Part shown: piece after piece, positions 1-8,183 of the stretch
Layout: each line of letters begins with the position of its first letter
Numbering within the stretch: position 1 is the stretch's first letter
Source: JAWHTC01 sp032586155
GTDB lineage: Bacteria > Pseudomonadota > Alphaproteobacteria > Rhodobacterales > Rhodobacteraceae
Direction of reading: 5' to 3'
Assembly (NCBI RefSeq): GCF_032586155.1
Contig: NZ_JAWHTC010000001.1
Span: forward strand, 1 to 64,000
Length of the DNA stretch: 64,000 nucleotides
The notes under the pieces: generated by a model
Told to the model about the DNA's origin: nothing
Databases searched by the model: none
What the model saw: the letters and a program-made list of their open reading frames with translations, nothing else
Program-made: the position numbers and the translations under genes

Positions 1-49
1 TTCGGTCGCTTGTTCGCCATTCTCGGTCCTCCGTTTCCTAAACATAGCG

Positions 50-1624
50 GTGGACCAGTTCAGATGGGGAGGCTCACTGACATACATGCTTCCGTGGATT
101 TTAATTCTAGGAATCTACTTGTGGCTGCAGCGGCGCATGATGGGAAATATCGCCGGCGGTCCGGGCGGAGCCACGGGCGGGCTTTTAGCGGGACGTTTTT
201 CCAAACCTAGTCCGACACATGAACAAATCACCTTCGATGATGTTGCCGGGCAGGATCAGGCAAAAAAGGAAGTGGCCGAGTTGGTGGAATTCCTGCGAGA
301 ACCCGAACGGTTCGAACGGGTTGGCGCCGAGGTGCCACATGGTGTCCTGTTGGTTGGGCCGCCCGGCACGGGCAAGACATTGCTGGCCAAGGCGCTGGCA
401 GGCGAGGCAAATGTGCCGTTCTTCTCCACATCGGGCTCGGAATTCATCGAGATATTCGTTGGTGTCGGCGCGGGCCGTGTGCGCAAGATGTTCGAGGCTG
501 CGCGCAAGGCCGCTCCGTCGATTATCTTTATCGACGAGCTTGACAGCATCGGGCGAACTCGCGGCACGGGTCTTGGCGGTGGGCACGACGAACGCGAACA
601 GACATTGAACCAGATATTGGCCGAACTTGACGGTTTTGCCGGGCGCGAGGCGGTTGTCGTCCTGGCTGCGACCAACCGGCCCGATGTGCTGGACCCTGCG
701 TTGCTGCGACCGGGACGTTTTGATCGCCATGTCACATTGCATCTGCCTGACAAAACGGCACGACGCGCGATCCTCGAAATACACTCCAGGAACATGCCGT
801 TGGAGAACACCGGCGATCTGCACACTATGGCGACGGGCACGCCGGGGTTTTCTGGCGCCGATCTGAAGAACCTGTTGAACGAGGCCGCAATCAATGCCGC
901 GCGAAGGGAAGGTGATTTGATTACCCACGGCGATTTGGCAGAAGCCCGCGACAAGGTGATGATGGGCACCGTACGCTCGCTGGCGATCCGCCCCGAAGAA
1001 AAACACCGTTTGGCCGTGCACGAGGCAGGCCACACCGCCGCGGCGTATTTCAAACCGCAGGCCGACCCGCTTTACAAAGTTACGATCATTCCACGCGGTC
1101 ACGCCCTGGGTGGCACCCATATGTTGCCCGAGGCCGAACGGCACACGCTTGACGAAGACTATCTGCGCGGCCAGCTTGTCACGCTTCTGGCCGGTCGTGC
1201 GGCCGAAAAACTGCTGGTCGGCACGGTCAGTTCGGGCGCCGACGATGACATTCGCCGGGCAACCGAACTGGCACGATCGATGGTGGCGCGTTGGGGCATG
1301 ACTGAGGATTTAGGCCCAATCGATCTGCGCCAGTCCGAGGATCATCCATTTCTTGGCCAGTCCATCGCTCAGCCACGCGATCACGCGGATGCTACCGCCT
1401 CGCAGGTCGATGCCGCCGTAATTGCTTTGCTGAAAGAGGCCGAACGGAAGGCGTCAGAGGTTTTGGCCGAACATCAGGCGCAAGTTGAATTGCTGGTGGC
1501 GTCGCTGGAAGCCAGGGAAACGTTGGATTTTGATGAAATTCGCCATTGTCTGGATCCCGAAGGCAAGGTGACGCCGCTGAAACGCCCCCATCTTGGATTG
1601 GACAAGATACCGCCCGTGGGATGA
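50..1624 (+). CDS. ftsH: FtsH-type ATP-dependent zinc metalloprotease, probably 5'-truncated by the window edge
   Basis: Membrane-bound AAA+ protease that degrades misfolded membrane and regulatory proteins. One membrane segment is seen near residues 12-28, followed by a glycine-rich linker. The AAA module has Walker A GPPGTGKT (103-110), Walker B FIDELD, and a second region of homology with TNRPDVLDPALLRPGRFDR. The zinc site is HEAGH at about 324-328. Family members are usually 600-650 residues with a first membrane helix and a periplasmic domain; these are missing here. The frame stays open from base 2 to the GTG at 50, so the gene may begin to the left of the window. GTG at 50 is therefore only the first start visible, and no good ribosome site precedes it. 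If GTG is the true start, this is a short FtsH paralogue with one membrane helix. Confidence 0.9.
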   Translation: MDQFRWGGSLTYMLPWILILGIYLWLQRRMMGNIAGGPGGATGGLLAGRFSKPSPTHEQITFDDVAGQDQAKKEVAELVEFLREPERFERVGAEVPHGVLLVGPPGTGKTLLAKALAGEANVPFFSTSGSEFIEIFVGVGAGRVRKMFEAARKAAPSIIFIDELDSIGRTRGTGLGGGHDEREQTLNQILAELDGFAGREAVVVLAATNRPDVLDPALLRPGRFDRHVTLHLPDKTARRAILEIHSRNMPLENTGDLHTMATGTPGFSGADLKNLLNEAAINAARREGDLITHGDLAEARDKVMMGTVRSLAIRPEEKHRLAVHEAGHTAAAYFKPQADPLYKVTIIPRGHALGGTHMLPEAERHTLDEDYLRGQLVTLLAGRAAEKLLVGTVSSGADDDIRRATELARSMVARWGMTEDLGPIDLRQSEDHPFLGQSIAQPRDHADATASQVDAAVIALLKEAERKASEVLAEHQAQVELLVASLEARETLDFDEIRHCLDPEGKVTPLKRPHLGLDKIPPVG

Positions 1625-1670
1625 ATCTGCGTGGGCCGGGAAAGATGGTTCGGATCGGTTGCACCCTCCG

Positions 1671-2864
1671 TCAGCGTCCGAAGTGCGTCTCGATCCGGTC
1701 GAAGGCGAGATTGATCGCATCATCCTCGACGCAATAGGCCATGCGGACGTGATGTTCACCCGAAGGGCCAAAGGCGCTGCCGGGGGTGACGGTAACCCTG
1801 GCCCGGTTCAGCAGGTCGAGTGAAAACTGGACCGAATTGTCGTGATCGGCAACGATGTGCGGGAACACATAATAGGCACCTTCAGGCTGTTGATACTGAA
1901 ACACGTGCCCAACCCGGTCGAGCCGTTCACAGATCAGCGTGCGACGCCCGGCAAGGATACGTTGAAATTCGTCCAGATGCACCGGATCGTTTACCAGTGC
2001 CACATGGGCCGCGATCTGGCTGATGCGCGGCGTACAGATCATGGTCAGATCGTGAATCTTCACCACCTCTGTCACCAATGTTTCGGGTGCGATCATGTAA
2101 CCGGCGCGCCAACCGCTCATCGCGTAGGCCTTCGAAAACGTGAAGAGATAGGCGATAATTTCGGCGTATTCCGGGTCAGATGCCAGATTGTAAAACCGGT
2201 CTTGGTTTTCATAGGTGAAATGGCTGTAGGGATCATCAAGGATCATCAGAAGCCCGTGATCACGCGCAATGCTGGCGGCCGCTTGCAACGTACCCTTTGA
2301 CAGGATTGCACCGGTCGGATTCGAGGGCGTGACCAGAACAATCGCCTTGGTTCGCGGACCGATCAGCTCGGGCAAAGCGTTGATGTCCAATTGCCAGCCG
2401 CTGGCCTCATCCATCTGCCAGAACACCGGCACGCCACCATTGAACCGGATCTGGCTGATATGGGACACGAAACCCGGGTCCGTAACGATCACTTCGTCGC
2501 CGGGATCGACGATCGTCTGAAACAGCGCTTGCAGACCTTCCATGTTGCCCGCCGAGATCATGACGCGGGTTTCGGGATCGACCCGTTGACCGGTGCGTCG
2601 TTGGTGCTCACGGGCTGCGGCGCTGCGCAACTCTGGCAACCCGGCAGGCAGCGCGTACATGCCAGATTTCGGGTCATCCTCCAGTGCCCGCGCCACCGCC
2701 GACCTGATCGGCGCCGGGGTTCGGAACGATGGCAGGCCCCAGGCCAGTGACGCCGCGCCCGGCACCTTCGCACTGCGGATCGACATGTCCTTGATCGCCG
2801 ACATGGCAAGACCCTGTGATCGTTCGGCAATCAAGCGGGCTACCTGAGGGTTTTCTTCATTCAT
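1671..2864 (-). CDS. Pyridoxal-phosphate aminotransferase, class I/II (AspC-like fold)
   Basis: Transfers amino groups between an amino acid and a 2-oxo acid in the cytoplasm; the substrate cannot be read from sequence. A 397-residue protein with the class I/II pattern: SNPTG near 182, DDPY for the PLP ring, and the Schiff-base lysine in FSKAYAMSGWRAGY at about residue 245. The ATG at 2864 was chosen because GAGG lies about 7 bases upstream; an in-frame start at 2912 has no such site and adds residues outside the fold. It converges on ftsH with 46 bases between the stops and is transcribed in the same direction as the downstream-numbered stress genes, but a gap of 91 bases separates it from them. 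Confidence 0.88.
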   Translation of the reverse strand: MNEENPQVARLIAERSQGLAMSAIKDMSIRSAKVPGAASLAWGLPSFRTPAPIRSAVARALEDDPKSGMYALPAGLPELRSAAAREHQRRTGQRVDPETRVMISAGNMEGLQALFQTIVDPGDEVIVTDPGFVSHISQIRFNGGVPVFWQMDEASGWQLDINALPELIGPRTKAIVLVTPSNPTGAILSKGTLQAAASIARDHGLLMILDDPYSHFTYENQDRFYNLASDPEYAEIIAYLFTFSKAYAMSGWRAGYMIAPETLVTEVVKIHDLTMICTPRISQIAAHVALVNDPVHLDEFQRILAGRRTLICERLDRVGHVFQYQQPEGAYYVFPHIVADHDNSVQFSLDLLNRARVTVTPGSAFGPSGEHHVRMAYCVEDDAINLAFDRIETHFGR

Positions 2865-2955
2865 TCTGCACCTCGCTACCTGCGCATGCGCGCAGGGGTT
2901 TAAGGGTGGCAAGGCTCTGCGGAATATCGGGCTTTTCCCCTTGGCCTCGTTTCAA

Positions 2956-3726
2956 TTACGGTTCCGATCCATCGGATACAGGCGGGATATGGGTGGTATG
3001 CGCAATCGATGGCTCGCCTTGGGCTGCGCCCAAAACCAACACTGGGCACCGCGCCACGGCAAGCAAATGGCGCAGCTGATCATGCGTGTGAAGCGGTCCA
3101 GCAGCCAGGTCCAGCACCACGGCCGAAGCATTCGTTCTGTTGATATGGGCCAGCAAGTCGGCTTCGGATGCAAACGGTTCACGTTGCTGCACCGCCGTTT
3201 CCACGGCGCCAAGCGAAACGACAATCAAATCGACGTGCAGCGCCTCAGCTAAGTCTTTGGCAAGTTCGACGGCGCTCTGCTGCGCGACCGTCGGTGGTGC
3301 GATCAACACGACCTTGCCGTCTTGGCGGTGGGTTCCACGGTGACCCAACAGAAGGATATCCCAACCCACTGCCGCCGCACACCCCCCCCCGATCAGATCT
3401 CCGTGCCGACGTTCGAACGACCATTTGCAAGCCTTGCTCTGCGCCAATCCTGACAGGGTGTCGCGAAACGCCCTGGCATCGCTTTCGATCAGGGTTCGGA
3501 CCTGTTGCGGCGATGGCGCCACGACAAGCGTACCGCTCGACGTGACGACCCGCTGCCCGGGCAGATCAACAACTTCGGTGACAATGGTTTCTTCCACCAG
3601 TAACCCGCCCAAATCACCGGCCAGAATTCCAGCGATCCGTTCGGCCAGCTGCAATGCAGCCTGGGCATCGGCAAAACAACCGGCTCCGATAAGCATCCGT
3701 TGAGGCGATCTTGACTGCAATGTCAT
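2956..3726 (-). CDS. Universal-stress-protein-like protein (two UspA-like halves)
   Basis: Probably a cytoplasmic stress protein of the UspA superfamily; the exact role is unknown. The 256-residue chain has an N-terminal half with the Usp-style strand MLIGAG and helix AALQLAERIAG, and a C-terminal half ending in CPVLVLGAAQGE, the usual last strand of a Usp domain. The classic ATP-binding G-x2-G-x9-G(S/T) motif is not clear, so it may not bind ATP. Its ATG overlaps the stop of the Lon-like gene by four bases (ATGA), so the two are translationally coupled. A run of nine C (3382-3390 on the plus strand) encodes three glycines and is a potential slippage site. Assignment to Usp is by fold pattern only. 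Confidence 0.6.
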   Translation of the reverse strand: MTLQSRSPQRMLIGAGCFADAQAALQLAERIAGILAGDLGGLLVEETIVTEVVDLPGQRVVTSSGTLVVAPSPQQVRTLIESDARAFRDTLSGLAQSKACKWSFERRHGDLIGGGCAAAVGWDILLLGHRGTHRQDGKVVLIAPPTVAQQSAVELAKDLAEALHVDLIVVSLGAVETAVQQREPFASEADLLAHINRTNASAVVLDLAAGPLHTHDQLRHLLAVARCPVLVLGAAQGEPSIAHTTHIPPVSDGSEP

Positions 3727-6152
3727 TTGTCCGTTCCGTCCGAGTCTTTACCGGTCGGGCGTGCAAAAGCCTTGCGGGTTTCGGCAAACCCACGCAGCTT
3801 GGCCTCGACCAGCGCATTGACTGTCCCATCGGGAAACGCTCCGCTCGCATCCCGCACTCCGGCCTCGGTTCCGGTCAGAACCGCAATGCCTTGATCAATC
3901 GTCTCGATCGGGATCACCCGGAATTTCCCGGCCTCTGCGGCGTCAACCACATCGGATCGCAGCATCAAATGTTCGATATTCGATTTAGGGATCAGCACGC
4001 CCTGATCACCGGTTAGCCCACGGGCCGCGCAGGTTTCGAAAAACCCTTCGATCTTTTCATTGACGCCGCCAATTGCCTGAACCTGGCCGGTCTGATTGAC
4101 CGATCCCGTCACCGCAATCCCCTGATGAATAGGCAGCCCCGAAAGCGCCGATAGCAAGGCATACAATTCGGCCGATGAGGCGCTGTCGCCATCGATGCCG
4201 CCGTAGCTTTGCTCGAAAACCAGGCTGGCATGCAGCGAAAACGGCACATCAAGCGCGTAGGTCGAGGTCAGATATCCCGACAGGATCATTACACCTTTGG
4301 AATGCAGCGGTCCGCCCAGTTCAACCTCGCGTTCTATATCGACCAGCTTTCCCGCTCCCATCCGCACCCTGGCGGTGATCCGCGACGGCCGTCCAAAACG
4401 GTAGTCGCCCAGCCCTATGACCGCCAAACCATTGATCTGACCCACCTGCGCTCCATCCGTATCGATCAGAACCGTCTTGCGGGTAATGGCCTCTTGAATT
4501 CGATCCTTGATCCGTGAAGCGCGCTTTTCCCTTTCGGTCACCGCGCGCTCAATATCGCTGTCGTCGATATGGTCGCTGTCACGTCCCGCAGCGTAATGGT
4601 CAGCCTCGCGGATGAAATCAGACAAAGCACCCAGCCTGAGAGACAGTTTTTTGCTATCATCTGCCAATCGCGTTGCCTCGTCCAGCAACCGGGCAACGCT
4701 TGCCGCTGTCATCGGGCGCAGACCCTCTCGAAGTGCAAACGAGCCCAGAAGGCGCGCGAAGACAATCAGGTTGTCCTCGGTCCGGTCAACCACATCCTCA
4801 AAATCTGCTTGAAGCTTGAACAACTCGCTGAAATCCGGGTCAAGCAGAACCAACAAGGTATAAAGCATCCTGTCACCGATCAGAACCACGCGCAGGTTCA
4901 GAGGGATCGGGTCGGGTTCCAGTGATGTCGTCGAAACAAGGCTCAACCGTTCGGCCATCGAGGTGATGGTGATCGCCTGGTTCTTAAGACACCGTTTCAG
5001 CGCGTCCCAAGCATAAGGCTCGCTTAAGATTCTGCGGGCATCCAGAACAAGATAGCCGCCATTGGCCCGGTGAAGCGCGCCGGGCCGGATCATAGTAAAG
5101 TTCGTCATCAGCGAACCCATATGCGACGCGTGCTCAATCCGTCCCGTTACCCGATCAAGCGTTGGCAAATCCTCGGTCAAAACTGGTGCACCTTCCCGGG
5201 GTTCACCGTCTTGCGGCACCATGACGTTGACGACATAACGGTCGAACATCGGATCGCGGTGAAACTTGTGTATCGCCTCCGGGAAGGGGCCGTCGCTCTT
5301 CTCGGCCGCCGCCTGCAGGAACAATTCAGCGTTGGAAATGATATCCTCGCGGACGTTTTCCAGGTACCCCGCGACTACCTGGATGGCCTGTAACTCCGTC
5401 TCAACCTCGGCGACACGCGCTGATACCGCCCGTTCGGCCATCTGGGCATTCAGCTCTTCAACCCGTTTCCGGTGGTCTTTTTCACGCTTCGGCGCCTGAC
5501 GCAGGACCGAAGCAAGGTCTTCCTGCAAGCGCCTGATCTTTTCGTCGATCTCCGCTTGCTCGTCCTCGTCGAGTTTTTGGTAGTCCTCGGTTTTGACCAG
5601 TTCTCCACCACGAATCGCAGTCAGCATGAAACCCATCGGCGTGCGCAACAGAGCGACATCCTCGGCTTTCGCACGATCTGCGAAATCAGCCATCGACGCT
5701 TCCTGCGCTTCGCCCAGCTCCTGATCAAATGCCCGACGCTGGGTCTGATACTCCTCGGATTCAAATAATGCCGGGATATCACTTCCCAAATCATCCACAA
5801 TTTTCTGCATTGTCCGCTTTAGTTTAAGCGCCGTGCCGGGCGGAAGGCACAGCGCCTTGGGTTTGTGAGCAGCCTCAAAGTTGTTCACATAGACCCAATC
5901 AGCCGGCAGCGTGCGTTTGCTAGCCTCGTTGCCCAGCAGTTTCAGAGCAGCCGTGTGGCGGCCAGTTCCGTTAGGCCCGACGACAAACACGTTGAAATCT
6001 CGGTGTGGCATTTGCGACGACAGGCTAATTGCGTCCAGCGCACGTGCCTGACCGATCAGCTCATGGCGTTCGGCGAGATCTGTTGTCGATGCAAAAGGAA
6101 GCGATGCCGGGTCGCAGCGCCGCCGCAGTTTGTCAGTGGACAATGCATCCAT
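3723..6152 (-). CDS. Lon-family (S16) protease with degenerate AAA domain (AAA_32/LonB/YcbZ-like)
   Basis: Serine protease of the Lon superfamily, 809 residues. The catalytic dyad is Ser657 in GDSAS and Lys700 in NEKIEG; their 43-residue spacing equals that of E. coli Lon (S679/K722). The AAA part looks weak: the Walker A position reads GPNGTGRHT with Arg in place of Lys, and the Walker B region reads GGYLVLDARR without the Asp-Glu pair. ATP hydrolysis may therefore be lost, as proposed for YcbZ/LonH. A charged coiled-coil-like stretch lies at about 140-270. ATG at 6152 is preceded by GGGAGAG at about 8 bases; the alternative TTG at 6197 has no ribosome site. It is coupled to the Usp-like gene, and a candidate FNR box lies 88 bases upstream. 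Confidence 0.88.
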   Translation of the reverse strand: MDALSTDKLRRRCDPASLPFASTTDLAERHELIGQARALDAISLSSQMPHRDFNVFVVGPNGTGRHTAALKLLGNEASKRTLPADWVYVNNFEAAHKPKALCLPPGTALKLKRTMQKIVDDLGSDIPALFESEEYQTQRRAFDQELGEAQEASMADFADRAKAEDVALLRTPMGFMLTAIRGGELVKTEDYQKLDEDEQAEIDEKIRRLQEDLASVLRQAPKREKDHRKRVEELNAQMAERAVSARVAEVETELQAIQVVAGYLENVREDIISNAELFLQAAAEKSDGPFPEAIHKFHRDPMFDRYVVNVMVPQDGEPREGAPVLTEDLPTLDRVTGRIEHASHMGSLMTNFTMIRPGALHRANGGYLVLDARRILSEPYAWDALKRCLKNQAITITSMAERLSLVSTTSLEPDPIPLNLRVVLIGDRMLYTLLVLLDPDFSELFKLQADFEDVVDRTEDNLIVFARLLGSFALREGLRPMTAASVARLLDEATRLADDSKKLSLRLGALSDFIREADHYAAGRDSDHIDDSDIERAVTEREKRASRIKDRIQEAITRKTVLIDTDGAQVGQINGLAVIGLGDYRFGRPSRITARVRMGAGKLVDIEREVELGGPLHSKGVMILSGYLTSTYALDVPFSLHASLVFEQSYGGIDGDSASSAELYALLSALSGLPIHQGIAVTGSVNQTGQVQAIGGVNEKIEGFFETCAARGLTGDQGVLIPKSNIEHLMLRSDVVDAAEAGKFRVIPIETIDQGIAVLTGTEAGVRDASGAFPDGTVNALVEAKLRGFAETRKAFARPTGKDSDGTDK

Positions 6153-6806
6153 GATTTCTCTCCCGATAATCTCCCTATCGGTGATCTCAAAGGTCAATGG
6201 TGTATCTGTGTATTCTGTTCGGAAGTTTGCTCTATGGAAATGATTTCAATCAACATCGGTTTTTGTTTCGGTAACGAACGACAGAACGCGATTGACGAAG
6301 AAGCCAGCGTAGACAGTTGCTTTGCGGGTGAACCGGTCGTCATCCATACCGCTTATGCCGCAGCTATCGTGGACAATCGGCGACGCGGCACCGAAGATTC
6401 ACCGTCCGCGTCCAGCCTAGAGCCGGTGCGCCTCCTTTGCGCTAAAGAACCGCCATCTGAGGCATTCCGAATGTGCTGTTGCGTTGAAAGCCCGTCCTTT
6501 GGGTTTTTCTCAATCACTTCGAGATTGCAGCGAATGCCCGCTCGCCGCGCGACATCAACGGATGCTGGGATTTAAAGAAACGACCGGGTTGGGCTCTTTT
6601 TCCTCTTTCGCCGCAAAGGCCTGCCACATACATGGATGATGATGGGCAGGCCGAGGGCATTTGAATAGGTCCACGGACTGACACCCTCGGATTTCCGATG
6701 TCTGTGTGACGAATTTGTGAAGGTGGAGTGCTGTCGCCTGGACGTTTCCAAGACGAAAATCCTCCACCCGAATCCCGGACAGAAGCGCTCAAGGCGGTTC
6801 TTCACG
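6153..6806. other. Intergenic region, 654 bases, no convincing gene
   Basis: Between the start of the lon-like gene and a small minus-strand reading frame. It is less GC-rich than its surroundings. It holds the candidate FNR promoter near its left end. Reading frames here lack ribosome sites and recognisable protein features. It may be the remnant of a lost gene, but I see no readable relic. Confidence 0.5.
6212..6253 (-). promoter_or_regulatory. Candidate FNR/FnrL promoter of the lon-like/usp operon
   Basis: On the minus strand, bases 6253-6240 read TTGATTGAAATCAT, nine of ten matches to the FNR consensus TTGAT-N4-ATCAA. A -10-like CAGAAT lies at 6217-6212. A start near 6205 would place the box centre at -41.5, the class II FNR position. 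The promoter assignment is inference from spacing. Confidence 0.5.
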
Positions 6807-7031
6807 TCACTCCACAGACAGAATCTGGTCCATCGGTTTGTTTAGAATCTTCGCAAGACGGTCCATGGCATCATAGGCCGGATATGGCCTTACCTCGGTG
6901 AGTGAGATTTCACGGTTTTCACGCCCATCATCAGGAACAATGTAATAACTGCTATGGCTCCCGTCGCGCAACTGCACAAGCCGCCCTTCCGGTTTGCCTT
7001 CATGTATCATCGATTTAATTGGTGGCCCCAT
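6807..7031 (-). CDS. Small hypothetical protein, 74 residues
   Basis: I do not recognise this protein. It is hydrophilic, with no signal peptide or membrane segment, and has a charged middle (DDGRENREISLTEVRPYP) and a helical C-terminus (AMDRLAKILNKPMDQIL). The codon pattern is only moderately like that of the neighbours and the ribosome site (GAGC) is weak. A second ATG lies seven codons in. It stands alone, with more than 200 bases of apparent non-coding sequence on each side. It could be a real orphan gene or a chance frame. Confidence 0.35.
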   Translation of the reverse strand: MGPPIKSMIHEGKPEGRLVQLRDGSHSSYYIVPDDGRENREISLTEVRPYPAYDAMDRLAKILNKPMDQILSVE

Positions 7032-7264
7032 GGTCCAGCTCTATAAATTTTTTTAAGTAACGTCGGTCATTCTGCACTTCGAAGCCGCCCTTTCCACATT
7101 TTTGTGAGGGACTTCTACAGATGTGGATTCCTCGCGACATAAAAAGCCGGCGAAGGAAGCAAGGTGGAGATTGTCCTCCGTTGGTTTGCACCAAGGCAGC
7201 CCTGCGAAGTTCGAACCGCTTATTCAAATGTCGTATTCTGGTTGTCCGGCAGGGACGTACCGTC

Positions 7265-8044
7265 TCAGGTGGGTGTGCACATTGGATGGTTGACGGGCAG
7301 CACCCCGCCCAGGGACCGTGTCACCGATAATGCGGCCTGGGCAAGTGTCGAGCGGATCCGGGCCTTTTTGTCGGGAGTGGCGCGGACCATCGGAACGGCC
7401 ACGGAAATCGCACCGATCGGCTGGCCGCTGCTGTCGAAGATTGCGGCGCTCTGAGATGTCACTTCGTTGTCGAATGTCTGGTTGGCTTCGGCGATCCCTG
7501 CCGCGCGGGTGCGTTCGAGAATCAGCTGGAGTTCAGTCGGGTTCGTCACGGTCTGCCTGGTGTAGGTTTTGGGTGCGATGGAAAGAACCTGTGCGACGAA
7601 GTCCGGGGCGGAGTAGGCCATGACTGCGAAGCCCGACGATGTGGCATGCAACGGAAGCAATTCGGCCTCATCGTAGTGCACTTGGGTGCCGTGGCGTTGC
7701 GGATCGAAGTGAAAGACCGGCGAAAGCTGGTTGCCGTGGAGCAGCGAGGCATGGGCCATTTCACCGACATCGTTGGCCAGCTGCGTGACCACGGGCCGGA
7801 TCAACCGGCGCGCCGGATGGGTGGTTTCCCGTACATTTGACAGCCGCAGGATCGCCGGGCCCAGCCGGTAGGCGCGGGACTGAGGATTCTTCTCCACAAA
7901 GCCATTTTGCTCCAGTTCCACGAGGTGGCGATGGACCGTCGCCTTTTCACGGCCGGATCGCCGGACAAACTCGCCAAGCCCGATCTCGGGCGAGGATCGA
8001 GAGAAAAAATCCAGTAATTCAAGAGCTTTTGTGATAGTTCCCAT
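7265..8044 (-). CDS. IclR-family transcriptional regulator
   Basis: DNA-binding regulator of 259 residues. The N-terminal winged helix-turn-helix spans about residues 4-60 (ITKALELLDFF, then GREKATVHRHLVELEQNGFVEK). An IclR effector-binding domain follows, with features such as ATSSGFAVMAY and GQPIGAISVAVPM near the end. It is divergent from tctCBA, and such regulators usually control the adjacent transporter in response to its substrate or a metabolite. ATG at 8044 gives the normal family N-terminus. The upstream ribosome site is poor; the frame is open further upstream but encodes nothing IclR-like there. Confidence 0.9.
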   Translation of the reverse strand: MGTITKALELLDFFSRSSPEIGLGEFVRRSGREKATVHRHLVELEQNGFVEKNPQSRAYRLGPAILRLSNVRETTHPARRLIRPVVTQLANDVGEMAHASLLHGNQLSPVFHFDPQRHGTQVHYDEAELLPLHATSSGFAVMAYSAPDFVAQVLSIAPKTYTRQTVTNPTELQLILERTRAAGIAEANQTFDNEVTSQSAAIFDSSGQPIGAISVAVPMVRATPDKKARIRSTLAQAALSVTRSLGGVLPVNHPMCTPT

Positions 8045-8138
8045 TGTCAGTCTGTTGTTTTCTTCAAGGCGATTACCGGTCTTGCGAATGCATTGTTGAC
8101 AGATGTGCTTAACAAGTGCACGATTATTTAACACTAGT

Positions 8139-8155
8139 GGTCCAAATAATGGACC
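8139..8155. promoter_or_regulatory. Perfect palindrome between iclR and tctC, candidate IclR operator
   Basis: GGTCCA-AATAA-TGGACC is a perfect 6+5+6 inverted repeat, 29 bases before the tctC start codon and about 95 before the iclR start. Its size and position fit an IclR-type operator in a divergent regulator/transporter pair. Binding is inferred. Confidence 0.5.
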
Positions 8156-8183
8156 GTCAAGACCAAAAGGGAGGAGTTTCTTC

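Noticed and set aside
5865..6575. 236-codon plus-strand frame overlapping the lon-like 5' end
   Set aside because: No ribosome site, no domain, and it crosses the region needed for the lon-like promoter.
7015..7227. 70-codon minus-strand frame upstream of the small orphan frame
   Set aside because: Cys/Arg-rich composition and poor start; no features of a protein family.
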